Positions 1-6,437 of a stretch of DNA of 13,459 bases are shown piece after piece; position 1 is the stretch's first letter, and every line of letters starts with the position of its first letter. This stretch comes from Candidatus Omnitrophota bacterium. GTDB taxonomy: Bacteria; Omnitrophota; Gorgyraeia; 2-02-FULL-51-18. Below the pieces are notes generated by a model, which was not told the origin of the DNA, searched no databases, and saw only the letters and a program-made list of their open reading frames with translations. A program made the position numbers and the translations under genes. The stretch lies in the NCBI GenBank assembly GCA_023247935.1, contig JAHFFM010000038.1, positions 1-13,459 on the forward strand, read 5' to 3'.

Positions 1-255
1 GCTTTGATTGACAAAGGATTATCCCGCGAGGCGGCGTATAAAATCGTTCAGAAAAATGCGATGGCGGTCTGGAAGGATATTCAATCGCGTAGAGGCGACC
101 CCCGCCCCTACGTTGGGTTAAAAGAATTATTGCTGCAGGAAAAAGAAGTCATGAAACATTTTTCGAAAAAGGAAATCGAAGCGTTGTTTGATTTGGATTA
201 TCATTTAAAACACGTGAATACGATATTTAAGAGGGTGTTGCCGAAGGTTTGTTGA
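1..255 (+). CDS. purB: Adenylosuccinate lyase, C-terminal part (5' end outside window)
   Basis: Adenylosuccinate lyase cleaves SAICAR to AICAR plus fumarate, and adenylosuccinate to AMP plus fumarate, in the cytoplasm. The frame is open from base 1 and ends at TGA 253-255, so only the last 84 codons are present. The fragment matches the family's helical C-terminal domain: LIDKGLSREAAYKIVQKNAM early on, and FDLDYHLKHVNTIFKRV at the end, both close to the B. subtilis PurB C-terminus as I remember it. The catalytic residues lie upstream and cannot be checked. Odd point: between the conserved VWKD and LKELL blocks there are about ten extra residues (SRRGDPRPYVG), encoded by a palindrome at 88-112. 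purS follows after a 41-base gap that also holds a palindromic repeat. Confidence 0.9.
   Translation, partial: ALIDKGLSREAAYKIVQKNAMAVWKDIQSRRGDPRPYVGLKELLLQEKEVMKHFSKKEIEALFDLDYHLKHVNTIFKRVLPKVC
88..112. repeat. Palindromic repeat inside purB (GTAGGGGC type)
   Basis: Arms CGTAGAGGCG (88-97) and CGCCCCTACG (103-112) pair over 10 positions with one mismatch around the 5-base loop ACCCC. The arm resembles those of the repeats at 1301-1350 and 981-1008. It is read in frame as RRGDPRPYV within PurB. Confidence 0.7.
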
Positions 256-260
256 ATGCA

Positions 261-291
261 GGGGCGCAATAAATTGCGTCCGTACAAGGAG
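261..291. repeat. Palindromic repeat in purB-purS gap, abutting the purS ribosome binding site
   Basis: GGGCGCAAT (262-270) pairs with ATTGCGTCC (273-281) with one G-T wobble; a realistic RNA stem is 7 bp with a 6-base loop. It is followed by GTACAAGGA (282-290), the same tail as the repeat before purQ. The AAGGAG at 286-291 is the purS ribosome binding site, 5 bases before ATG 297, so the conserved repeat flank supplies most of the translation signal. Confidence 0.75.
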
Positions 292-296
292 TTTTT

Positions 297-536
297 ATGA
301 AGGCAAAAGTATACGTCACGTTGAAAAAATCTGTTTTAGATCCGCAGGGAAAAGCGGTGGAGCATGCGCTTTCCATTATGGGATTTCAGGAAGTGAAGAG
401 CGCGCGCGTGGGAAAGTTTATAGAGCTGGATTTGGCCGGAACGGATAAAGCGCAGGCGGAGCAAAAAATCAAAACCATGTGCGAGAAACTGCTCGCGAAC
501 ACGGTAATCGAGGATTTTAAGTACGAATTGAATTGA
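297..536 (+). CDS. purS: Phosphoribosylformylglycinamidine synthase subunit PurS
   Basis: PurS is the small structural subunit that joins PurQ to small-type PurL in the FGAM synthase complex (FGAR + glutamine + ATP to FGAM). At 79 residues it has the usual size. The protein begins MKAKVYVTLKKSVLDPQGKA and contains ALSIMGFQEV and the KFIELDL strand, all typical of the family. It is preceded by a good AAGGAG 5 bases before ATG 297. It lies directly before purQ and purL, the standard order where FGAM synthase is split in three. The 45-base gap to the purQ start contains another palindromic repeat. Confidence 0.95.
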   Translation: MKAKVYVTLKKSVLDPQGKAVEHALSIMGFQEVKSARVGKFIELDLAGTDKAQAEQKIKTMCEKLLANTVIEDFKYELN

Positions 537-544
537 AAGTGCAT

Positions 545-573
545 GGGCGCGATAAATCGCGCCCGTACAAGGA
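545..573. repeat. Palindromic repeat in purS-purQ gap, abutting the purQ ribosome binding site
   Basis: Perfect 9-bp inverted repeat GGGCGCGAT (545-553) / ATCGCGCCC (556-564), followed by GTACAAGGA (565-573). The copy at 261-290 has the same architecture and the same GTACAAGGA tail. AAGGA (569-573) is the likely purQ ribosome binding site, 8 bases before ATG 582. Confidence 0.8.
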
Positions 574-581
574 TTATGATT

Positions 582-1295
582 ATGAAATTTGGCGTTGTCG
601 TTTTTCCAGGTTCCAATTGCGATCACGATTGCTATCATGTTTTAAAGAACGTTTTGGGCCAGGATACCCATTTTGTCTGGCATAAGGAAAAGGATGTTTC
701 GGGTTACGATTGCATTGTCCTTCCCGGAGGATTCAGCTATGGCGATTATCTCCGCACGGGAGCGATCGCGCGTTTTTCACCGGTGATGGACGCGGTCAAG
801 AAACACGCGGATAAGGGCAAGCTTGTGATCGGGATTTGCAACGGTTTTCAGGTGCTTCTGGAGGCAGGTCTTCTCCCGGGCGCGATGCTGCGCAATGAAT
901 CGTTGAAATTTGTTTGCAAGTACGTCACCCTTCGCGTGGAGTCCACGGATTCGCCTTTTACACGGTCGTTAACCAACCCCGTTGAGGTGCACGGTCGTGC
1001 GCCCCTACTGCGTTTACCCATTGCGCACGGCGAGGGAAATTATTTTGCGGACGAGGCGACAATTCAAGAATTAAATCAGAACGCGCAAATTCTTGTGCGT
1101 TATGTGGATGAAAAAGGAGATACAACCAAAATAGCGAACCCGAACGGCTCTCTCGAAAATATCGCCGGGATTTGCAACAAGAACCGCAATGTATTCGGCT
1201 TGATGCCGCATCCTGAACGCGCCGCAGAAGCGGAACTGGGCTCGACGGATGGGTTGAAAATTTTTGAATCGATTATGAAGACGCATAAAAATTAA
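582..1295 (+). CDS. purQ: Phosphoribosylformylglycinamidine synthase subunit PurQ (glutaminase)
   Basis: PurQ is the class I glutamine amidotransferase subunit of FGAM synthase; it releases ammonia from glutamine for PurL. The 237-residue product has the expected MKFGVVVFPGSNCDHD N-terminus, FSYGDYLRTGAIARF, the nucleophile Cys86 in GICNGFQ, and His210/Glu212 in MPHPERAAE. I chose ATG 582 because it gives the conserved N-terminus and is 8 bases from AAGGA 569-573. The in-frame ATGs at 543 and 576 would translate the upstream repeat or sit too close to that site. Residues 134-142 (VEVHGRAPL), just before the conserved IAHGEGNYF block, look like an insertion of about seven residues relative to B. 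subtilis PurQ and coincide with a degenerate palindrome. Confidence 0.95.
   Translation: MKFGVVVFPGSNCDHDCYHVLKNVLGQDTHFVWHKEKDVSGYDCIVLPGGFSYGDYLRTGAIARFSPVMDAVKKHADKGKLVIGICNGFQVLLEAGLLPGAMLRNESLKFVCKYVTLRVESTDSPFTRSLTNPVEVHGRAPLLRLPIAHGEGNYFADEATIQELNQNAQILVRYVDEKGDTTKIANPNGSLENIAGICNKNRNVFGLMPHPERAAEAELGSTDGLKIFESIMKTHKN
981..1008. repeat. Degenerate palindromic repeat inside purQ (GTAGGGGC type)
   Basis: GTTGAGGTGCAC (981-992) faces GTGCGCCCCTAC (997-1008) across a GGTC loop: nine Watson-Crick pairs, one G-T wobble and two mismatches in 12 positions. The right arm ends in GCGCCCCTAC like the other repeats here. It is translated in frame as VEVHGRAPL. Confidence 0.6.
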
Positions 1296-1300
1296 ACATG

Positions 1301-1350
1301 GTAGGGGCGCCCCTCGTGGGCGCCCGGGCGGGCACAAGGCCCGCCCCTAC
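1301..1350. repeat. Compound palindrome: two hairpins inside a closing stem, purQ-purL gap
   Basis: All 50 bases fit one fold. GTAG (1301-1304) pairs with CTAC (1347-1350). Inside are hairpin 1, GGGCGCCC (1305-1312) with GGGCGCCC (1318-1325) and loop CTCGT, and hairpin 2, GGGCGGGC (1326-1333) with GCCCGCCC (1339-1346) and loop ACAAG. Both stems are perfect 8-mers with 5-base loops. It occupies nearly the whole gap and stops exactly where the purL ribosome binding site GGAG (1351-1354) begins. There is no T-run after it, so it is not a normal intrinsic terminator. Confidence 0.85.
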
Positions 1351-1362
1351 GGAGTGGCAAGA

Positions 1363-3609
1363 ATGGCACAGCAACAAACTATGGATATTGAAATAACACC
1401 TGAAATCATCGCTAAACACGGCGTGACGCCAGATGAATACGAGCGGATTAAGAAAATCTTGGGCCGTGAACCGAATATCACGGAGCTGGGTATTTTCAGC
1501 GTGATGTGGAGTGAACACTGTTCGTATAAAAATTCAAAAAACGCGTTGAAACTGCTTCCTAAAGACGGCAGCAAAATACTGGTGAAAGCCGGTGAAGAAA
1601 ATGCGGGCGTAGTGGATATTGGCGACGGGTACGTGATCGCTTTTAAAGTGGAATCGCACAATCATCCTTCGGCCATCGAGCCTTTTCAAGGCGCGGCTAC
1701 GGGCGTCGGCGGGATTTTGAGAGATATTTTTACAATGGGAGCCCGCCCCATTGTTTCCATGAATTCTCTGCGGTTTGGAAAATTGGATTCTCCTGTCACA
1801 AAAAGGCTTGTGTCCGGCGTGGTGGCGGGAATTGGATTTTATGGTAATTGCATCGGCGTGCCCACGATTGGCGGCGAGGTTTATTTTGACGAAAGTTATG
1901 AGGGGAATCCGTTGGTGAACGCTTTCGCGTTGGGTCTTGCTAAAAAAGAAGACATTGTCAAAGCGCGCGCCGAAGGCGTTGGAAATCCGGTGTTTTATCT
2001 GGGTTCCGCTACGGGCCGTGACGGCATGGGCGGCGCCAGCTTCGCTTCTAAGGATTTATCCGAAGAATCCGAAAAAGACAGGCCCGCCGTTCAAGTGGGT
2101 GACCCCTTTATGGAAAAACTTTTACTCGAAGCGGTGCTTGAGCTTTTGAAAACCGGCTGCGTGGTGGGAATTCAGGATATGGGCGCGGCAGGATTGACCT
2201 GCTCTACTTGTGAAACGGCTTCACGTGGTTCCACCGGCATTGAAATTGACGTGACCAAAGTTCCTCAACGCGAAACCGGTATGATTCCCTATGAAATCAT
2301 GCTCTCTGAGTCACAAGAGAGAATGCTTGTGATTCTCAAAAAAGGCCGTGAAAACGAGGCGAAGAAAATTTTTGAAAAATGGGATTTGCATGCCGAAGAA
2401 ATCGGTATGGTGACGGATGATTCGCTGATGCGCGTGAAAGAAAACGGCAAAACCGTGGCGGAAATTCCCGCCAAGCCCTTGGCGGATGACGCGCCCGTTT
2501 ACATCCGTGAAGAAAAAGAGCCGGAATATCTTCAAAAAACCCGCACGTTTGACCCAAAATCTTGCGGCGATGCCGGGGATTTGAACGCTGTGCTTCTTCG
2601 GCTTTTAGATTCGCCCACGATCGCGAATAAACAATGGATTTACCATCAGTATGACCACATGGTGCGTACCAACACCGTGGCGCTTCCCGGCTCGGACGCT
2701 TCTGTAATTCGCGTCAAAGACACACAGAAATATTTAGCCATGTCTTTGGATTGCAATTCCACCTATTGCTATCTCGACCCTTATGAGGGCGCTAAAATCG
2801 CGGTGGCTGAATCCGCGCGCAATGTGGCTTGTTCGGGCGCCGAACCGCTTTCTATCACCAATTGCCTTAATTTTGGCAATCCCATGAATCCGGAGATATT
2901 TTGGCAATTCAAAAAATGCATTGAGGGCATGCGTGACGCCTGCCTGGCTCTTGAAACGCCGGTTTCGGGAGGAAACGTTTCATTTTATAACCAAAGCCCC
3001 AAAGGATCGGTTGACCCCACGCCGACAATCGGTATGGTGGGTTTAATTGATGGCTGGAAACCTGTTACTTCTTATTTCAAAAAAGAAGGGGACGTGGTGA
3101 TTCTTCTTGGAAAAACAAAAGAAGAATTGGGCGGCTCAGAATTTTTAAAAACAATTTTTGGAGTGAAATCAGGGGTGCCCCCGAGATTGGATCTGCAAGA
3201 GGAAAAGAAATTAATCGGGCTTTTGGTGTCGCTGGCGAAAAAAGGATTGCTTCAATCCGCTCATGATTGTTCAGAGGGCGGGCTGGCAGTGGCTTTAGCC
3301 GAATCTTGTATGTTGGAAAAAGGAAAAGAAACCGGCGCGAACATTCATATTCAAACGCCTTCCGGAGTATCCGTCGAAGCGTTGTTTTTTGGCGAATCGC
3401 AGTCACGCGTGGTGATTTCAGTTTCTCCGAAAAATCTGAACGCTGTTCAAGACATGATAAAATCATCGGGCTATCCTTTTGAGGTGATCGGAAAAGTAGA
3501 AGGGCAGGGCGAATCATCCATTTTTAGAATCAATGACATTATTCAGGCGCCGATACGCGTTTTGAAATACACCTGGCGAAATGCCGTTGGCCGCCGGATG
3601 GAGGCTTAA
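1363..3609 (+). CDS. purL: Phosphoribosylformylglycinamidine synthase subunit PurL (small type)
   Basis: PurL is the ATP-dependent synthetase subunit of FGAM synthase and works with PurS and PurQ. The 748 residues match the small-PurL class; the large single-chain enzyme is about 1,300. Motifs: MWSEHCSYKNSK near residues 48-59, KVESHNHPSAIEPFQGAATG from residue 95 (nucleotide/metal region), DMGAAGLTCSTCE from residue 272, and HDCSEGGLAVALAES from residue 634. ATG 1363 is preferred: GGAG 1351-1354 lies 8 bases upstream. GTG 1354 overlaps that site, and ATG 1381 is too far from it. The stop TAA 3607-3609 abuts the next start with no gap, and GGAGG inside the last purL codons serves that gene. 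Confidence 0.96.
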   Translation: MAQQQTMDIEITPEIIAKHGVTPDEYERIKKILGREPNITELGIFSVMWSEHCSYKNSKNALKLLPKDGSKILVKAGEENAGVVDIGDGYVIAFKVESHNHPSAIEPFQGAATGVGGILRDIFTMGARPIVSMNSLRFGKLDSPVTKRLVSGVVAGIGFYGNCIGVPTIGGEVYFDESYEGNPLVNAFALGLAKKEDIVKARAEGVGNPVFYLGSATGRDGMGGASFASKDLSEESEKDRPAVQVGDPFMEKLLLEAVLELLKTGCVVGIQDMGAAGLTCSTCETASRGSTGIEIDVTKVPQRETGMIPYEIMLSESQERMLVILKKGRENEAKKIFEKWDLHAEEIGMVTDDSLMRVKENGKTVAEIPAKPLADDAPVYIREEKEPEYLQKTRTFDPKSCGDAGDLNAVLLRLLDSPTIANKQWIYHQYDHMVRTNTVALPGSDASVIRVKDTQKYLAMSLDCNSTYCYLDPYEGAKIAVAESARNVACSGAEPLSITNCLNFGNPMNPEIFWQFKKCIEGMRDACLALETPVSGGNVSFYNQSPKGSVDPTPTIGMVGLIDGWKPVTSYFKKEGDVVILLGKTKEELGGSEFLKTIFGVKSGVPPRLDLQEEKKLIGLLVSLAKKGLLQSAHDCSEGGLAVALAESCMLEKGKETGANIHIQTPSGVSVEALFFGESQSRVVISVSPKNLNAVQDMIKSSGYPFEVIGKVEGQGESSIFRINDIIQAPIRVLKYTWRNAVGRRMEA

Positions 3610-3891
3610 TTGACACAGCCAGTCGTTCAAAAATTAGAAAGTATTGCCGCGTTGGTAAAAAAATCGTCCCCGTCTTTAGCTGTGTCTGCGGAGATACAGA
3701 ATTCAAGAAATGAATTGGCCAAATTCAAAACTTCGGCGCAAAATGCTGTTTTTCAAGCGTTGGATGAAGAGCTTGGAATTTGGTTCAAAAAAATAGACGC
3801 AGTGTTAAAAGATTCCGGCGAGCGCGACGCGATGGTTAAAAATATGCGCCGTTGGATCGAAAAACTGAAAAAGTTCGGGGCTGGGAGTTAG
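3610..3891 (+). CDS. Unrecognised 93-residue protein encoded between purL and purF
   Basis: I do not recognise this family. TTG 3610 directly follows the purL stop and has a strong GGAGG (3600-3604) 5 bases upstream, so it is probably translated by coupling to purL. The product is rich in Lys, Ala and Glu, has no cysteine and no signal or membrane segment, and looks wholly alpha-helical, with likely helices near residues 3-17, 25-47, 48-71 and 72-90. The C-terminal helix is basic (MRRWIEKLKKFG). The stop codon TAG (3889-3891) lies in the left arm of a palindromic repeat, so the last residues may have been reset by the repeat. Position inside the purine operon suggests a link to PurL or PurF, but that is inference only. 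Confidence 0.75.
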   Translation: MTQPVVQKLESIAALVKKSSPSLAVSAEIQNSRNELAKFKTSAQNAVFQALDEELGIWFKKIDAVLKDSGERDAMVKNMRRWIEKLKKFGAGS

Positions 3892-3963
3892 GAGTCAGGA
3901 GAAAAAATGACAAAGAATTTGTTTCAAAGTGGCACCGAACTACGAACCCATGACTCCGAACTC
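3885..3963. repeat. Inverted repeat spanning the purF translation start
   Basis: GAGTTAGGAGTCA (3885-3897) and TGACTCCGAACTC (3951-3963) are inverted copies with one mismatch in 13. The left arm supplies the stop codon of the preceding gene and runs into the purF ribosome binding site AGGAG (3897-3901). The right arm is translated as residues 15-19 of the PurF leader. Paired in mRNA, it would enclose the purF start codon. Confidence 0.65.
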
Positions 3964-5343
3964 AAAGATAAGTGCGGAGTTTTCGGCGTATTCAATCATC
4001 CGGATGCGGCCTATTTGGCGTATTTGGGGCTTTATGCGCTTCAGCACCGGGGTGAAGAATCCGCGGGTATTGTCGTCTCGGACGGCAAAAAAATGTGTTC
4101 GCATCGCGATATGGGGCATGTGCAGGATGTTTTTCATGGAGCGGTTTTAGACAGGCTTAAAGGCGATCGCGCGATCGGTCATGTGCGCTACTCCACGACA
4201 GGCTCAAGCAATCTCAAAAACGCCCAGCCTATTCTGGTGGATTATTCCAGAGGCGAAATCGCTTTGGGTCATAATGGAAATTTGGTGAATGCGGACATTT
4301 TGCGTTCGGAACTTGAAGCTTATGGCTCTATTTTTCAAACCACGACGGACAGTGAAATTATCATTCATTTAATGGCCAAACCTTCCCTGAGAAATATTCA
4401 GGAAGGCGTCGTCGACGCTTTGGCCCGCGTCCGCGGCGCTTATTCCCTCGTTTTTTTGACGCATGAATATTTGATCGCGGCCAGAGACCCGCAGGGTTTT
4501 CGTCCCTTATGGCTTGGAAAAATCGGAGACACTTATTTGGTTTCATCCGAAACTTGCGCGTTTGATATCATGGACGCGGAATCGGTTCGGGAAATCGAGC
4601 CGGGTGAAGTGCTTTTTATTTCCGCGAAAGGCCTCAAATCGGAAAAAATCCCCACCTTTAATTCCAAAGCCGCGCATTGTATTTTCGAGCACGTTTATTT
4701 TTCAAGGCCGGATTCCAAAATTTTCGGTGAAACCGTTCACACGGTTCGTGAAAAACTGGGACGGCAGCTCGCGATTGAACAGCCAGCCAAAGCGGATATC
4801 GTGATTCCGGTGCCTGATTCGGGAAATTCAGCGGCGCTTGGTTTTTCGCAGCAATCAAAAATTCCGCTCGAAGTCGGCATCATCCGCAATCATTATGTGG
4901 GGCGCACGTTTATTCAGCCCAGCCAGGGCATCCGCGACTTTAAAGTGCGCGTGAAATTTAATCTCGTTAAAGAAGTATTAAAAGGAAAGAGTATAGTGGT
5001 GGTGGATGATTCGATCGTTCGCGGCACCACATCCAAGATGCGCGTGAAAAGTTTGCGCAAAGCCGGCGCCAAAGAAGTGCATTTGAGAATCAGCTGTCCG
5101 CCGCACAGGCATCCTTGCGCGTACGGCATTGATTTTCCGACAAAGGAAGAGCTGATTGCCAATAAATATTCCCATGAAGAGCTTAAAAAATATTTGGATT
5201 GCGATTCCATCGGCTATCTTTCTCTGGAAGGGATGCTCAATTGTGTGAGTCTTCCGAAAGAAAATTATTGCACGGCTTGCTGGAGCGGAAATTATCCTTT
5301 GCCGTTCGAAGCGCTGAACAAATATCACGCGGAGAAATGTTAA
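3907..5343 (+). CDS. purF: Amidophosphoribosyltransferase (glutamine PRPP amidotransferase)
   Basis: PurF makes phosphoribosylamine from PRPP and glutamine, the committed purine step. Residues 23-240 form the N-terminal-nucleophile glutaminase domain, with Cys23 in CGVFGVF after a leader that should be cleaved, plus QHRGEESAGI and GHNGNL. The C-terminal part is the phosphoribosyltransferase domain with VVVDDSIVRGTTSKM (residues 364-378). Four cysteines at the positions of the B. subtilis [4Fe-4S] ligands are present: Cys258 (HCIFE), Cys404 (HPCAYG), Cys455 and Cys458 (CTACWSG). This is therefore the Fe-S, propeptide-processed type. ATG 3907 has AGGAG 5 bases upstream. The 22-residue leader is about twice the 11 of B. 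subtilis, and part of it is encoded by an inverted repeat. Length 478 is normal. Confidence 0.96.
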   Translation: MTKNLFQSGTELRTHDSELKDKCGVFGVFNHPDAAYLAYLGLYALQHRGEESAGIVVSDGKKMCSHRDMGHVQDVFHGAVLDRLKGDRAIGHVRYSTTGSSNLKNAQPILVDYSRGEIALGHNGNLVNADILRSELEAYGSIFQTTTDSEIIIHLMAKPSLRNIQEGVVDALARVRGAYSLVFLTHEYLIAARDPQGFRPLWLGKIGDTYLVSSETCAFDIMDAESVREIEPGEVLFISAKGLKSEKIPTFNSKAAHCIFEHVYFSRPDSKIFGETVHTVREKLGRQLAIEQPAKADIVIPVPDSGNSAALGFSQQSKIPLEVGIIRNHYVGRTFIQPSQGIRDFKVRVKFNLVKEVLKGKSIVVVDDSIVRGTTSKMRVKSLRKAGAKEVHLRISCPPHRHPCAYGIDFPTKEELIANKYSHEELKKYLDCDSIGYLSLEGMLNCVSLPKENYCTACWSGNYPLPFEALNKYHAEKC

Positions 5344-5368
5344 AAGTTCTATGGGAAAATTATAGACA

Positions 5369-5376
5369 GGGAGGAG
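5369..5376 (+). promoter_or_regulatory. purM ribosome binding site, deciding a TTG start
   Basis: GGGAGGAG is a strong Shine-Dalgarno sequence. TTG 5384 is 7 bases downstream. TTG 5378 is only 1 base away and ATG 5399 is 22 away, so TTG 5384 is the best-spaced start. Confidence 0.7.
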
Positions 5377-5383
5377 TTTGATT

Positions 5384-6385
5384 TTGAGTTTGAAACACAT
5401 GACCTATAAGAAGTCGGGCGTCGACATCAGCAAAGCGAATGATTTTATCGAAAGCATCAAGCCTTATGCCAAGATGACGCGCCGCCCGGAGGTGGTGGCG
5501 GGGATCGGGGGATTTGGGGCTTTATTCCGGATGCCGGATAAGAAATATAAAAACCCTATCCTGGTAAGCGCGACGGATGGGGTTGGAACAAAACTCAAAG
5601 TCGCCAAGTCTGTCGGCTTATATGAAGGTTTGGGCATTGATTTGGTGGCCATGAACGTCAATGACATTTTGACTTTAGGAGCCGAACCTCTTTTCTTTTT
5701 GGATTATTTCGCGGTAGGAAAGCTTGAACTGGAAATGATGCGCAGCGTGATTCGCGGCGTAGCCAAAGGCTGTTTACAGTCCGGGTGTTCGCTGATAGGC
5801 GGCGAAACTGCGGAAATGCCGGGACTTTATTCTAAAGGTGATTTTGATCTGGCGGGATTTTGTGTGGGAGTGGTGGACCGCGATAAGGTGATTGACGGCC
5901 GATTGGCGAAAGCCGGTCATGTGATTGTGGGCGTCGCTTCCAGCGGTGTGCATTCCAACGGCTTTTCATTTTTACGCAAGGTTCTGAAACGGGAATTTAT
6001 TCAAGAACACGCTGAAGAAATCATCAAACCTACCAAAATATACGTGAAGCCCATTCTTTCTCTGATTGAAAAAGAACCGGTTTATTCCATGGTGCATGTC
6101 ACGGGCGGCGGATTTTTTGACAATATCCCGCGCGTGCTTCCTCATGGATGCGGCGCTAAAATACAGCTTGGCAGCTGGCCCATTCCCCGCGTTTTTAAAT
6201 GGATTGAGGAGGCCGGGAAAGTTTCTCCAAAAGAAATGTACCGGACTTTTAATATGGGAATCGGATTTATGCTGGTCACATCCCCCCAAAGAGCCGCGAA
6301 AGTTATTTCTCATCTTAAGAAAACGGGTGAGCGCGCCTGGGTGATTGGAGAGATTATGAAAGGGAAGGGCGTAACAATCCAGTGA
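5384..6385 (+). CDS. purM: Phosphoribosylformylglycinamidine cyclo-ligase (AIR synthetase)
   Basis: PurM closes FGAM to aminoimidazole ribotide using ATP. The 333-residue product has the family's landmarks: SGVDISKAND near the N-terminus, GIGGFGALFRM (residues 40-50), SATDGVGTKLKVA (62-74), NVNDILTLGAEPLFFLDYFA (91-110), IGGETAEMPG (138-147), HVTGGGFFDNIPRVLP, and the C-terminal FNMGIGFMLV. The preferred start TTG 5384 gives MSLKHMTYKKSG; ATG 5399 (MTYKKSG) and TTG 5378 remain possible. It lies 40 bases after purF. Its stop TGA is embedded in a run of GAAAAGC heptamers. Length is slightly below the usual 340-350 but no motif is missing. Confidence 0.95.
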   Translation: MSLKHMTYKKSGVDISKANDFIESIKPYAKMTRRPEVVAGIGGFGALFRMPDKKYKNPILVSATDGVGTKLKVAKSVGLYEGLGIDLVAMNVNDILTLGAEPLFFLDYFAVGKLELEMMRSVIRGVAKGCLQSGCSLIGGETAEMPGLYSKGDFDLAGFCVGVVDRDKVIDGRLAKAGHVIVGVASSGVHSNGFSFLRKVLKREFIQEHAEEIIKPTKIYVKPILSLIEKEPVYSMVHVTGGGFFDNIPRVLPHGCGAKIQLGSWPIPRVFKWIEEAGKVSPKEMYRTFNMGIGFMLVTSPQRAAKVISHLKKTGERAWVIGEIMKGKGVTIQ

Positions 6386-6404
6386 AAAGCGAAAAGCGAA
6401 AAGC
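6384..6404 (+). repeat. Tandem heptamer GAAAAGC, three copies
   Basis: Three exact copies of GAAAAGC run from 6384 to 6404, then degenerate to GAATAG. They begin at the second base of the purM stop codon and fill the first part of the 52-base purM-purD gap. No complementary arm was seen nearby. Confidence 0.7.
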
Positions 6405-6437
6405 GAATAGTTGTGGAACCGCTTCGGAGTTTCTGTC

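Noticed and set aside
543..581. Upstream ATG 543 as the purQ start
   Set aside because: It lies just before the palindromic repeat, has no ribosome binding site, and adds residues not found in the family; ATG 582 restores the canonical start.
336..638. Antisense open frames over purS/purQ, and similar antisense frames elsewhere (e.g. 3077-3517, 4978-5400, 7326-7691, 10075-10422)
   Set aside because: They lie opposite genes with full conserved motifs, have no ribosome binding site or recognisable product, and are explained as shadows of the real coding frames.
1301..1350. The double hairpin as an intrinsic terminator
   Set aside because: No T-run follows either stem; the next bases are the purL ribosome binding site, and the operon clearly continues.
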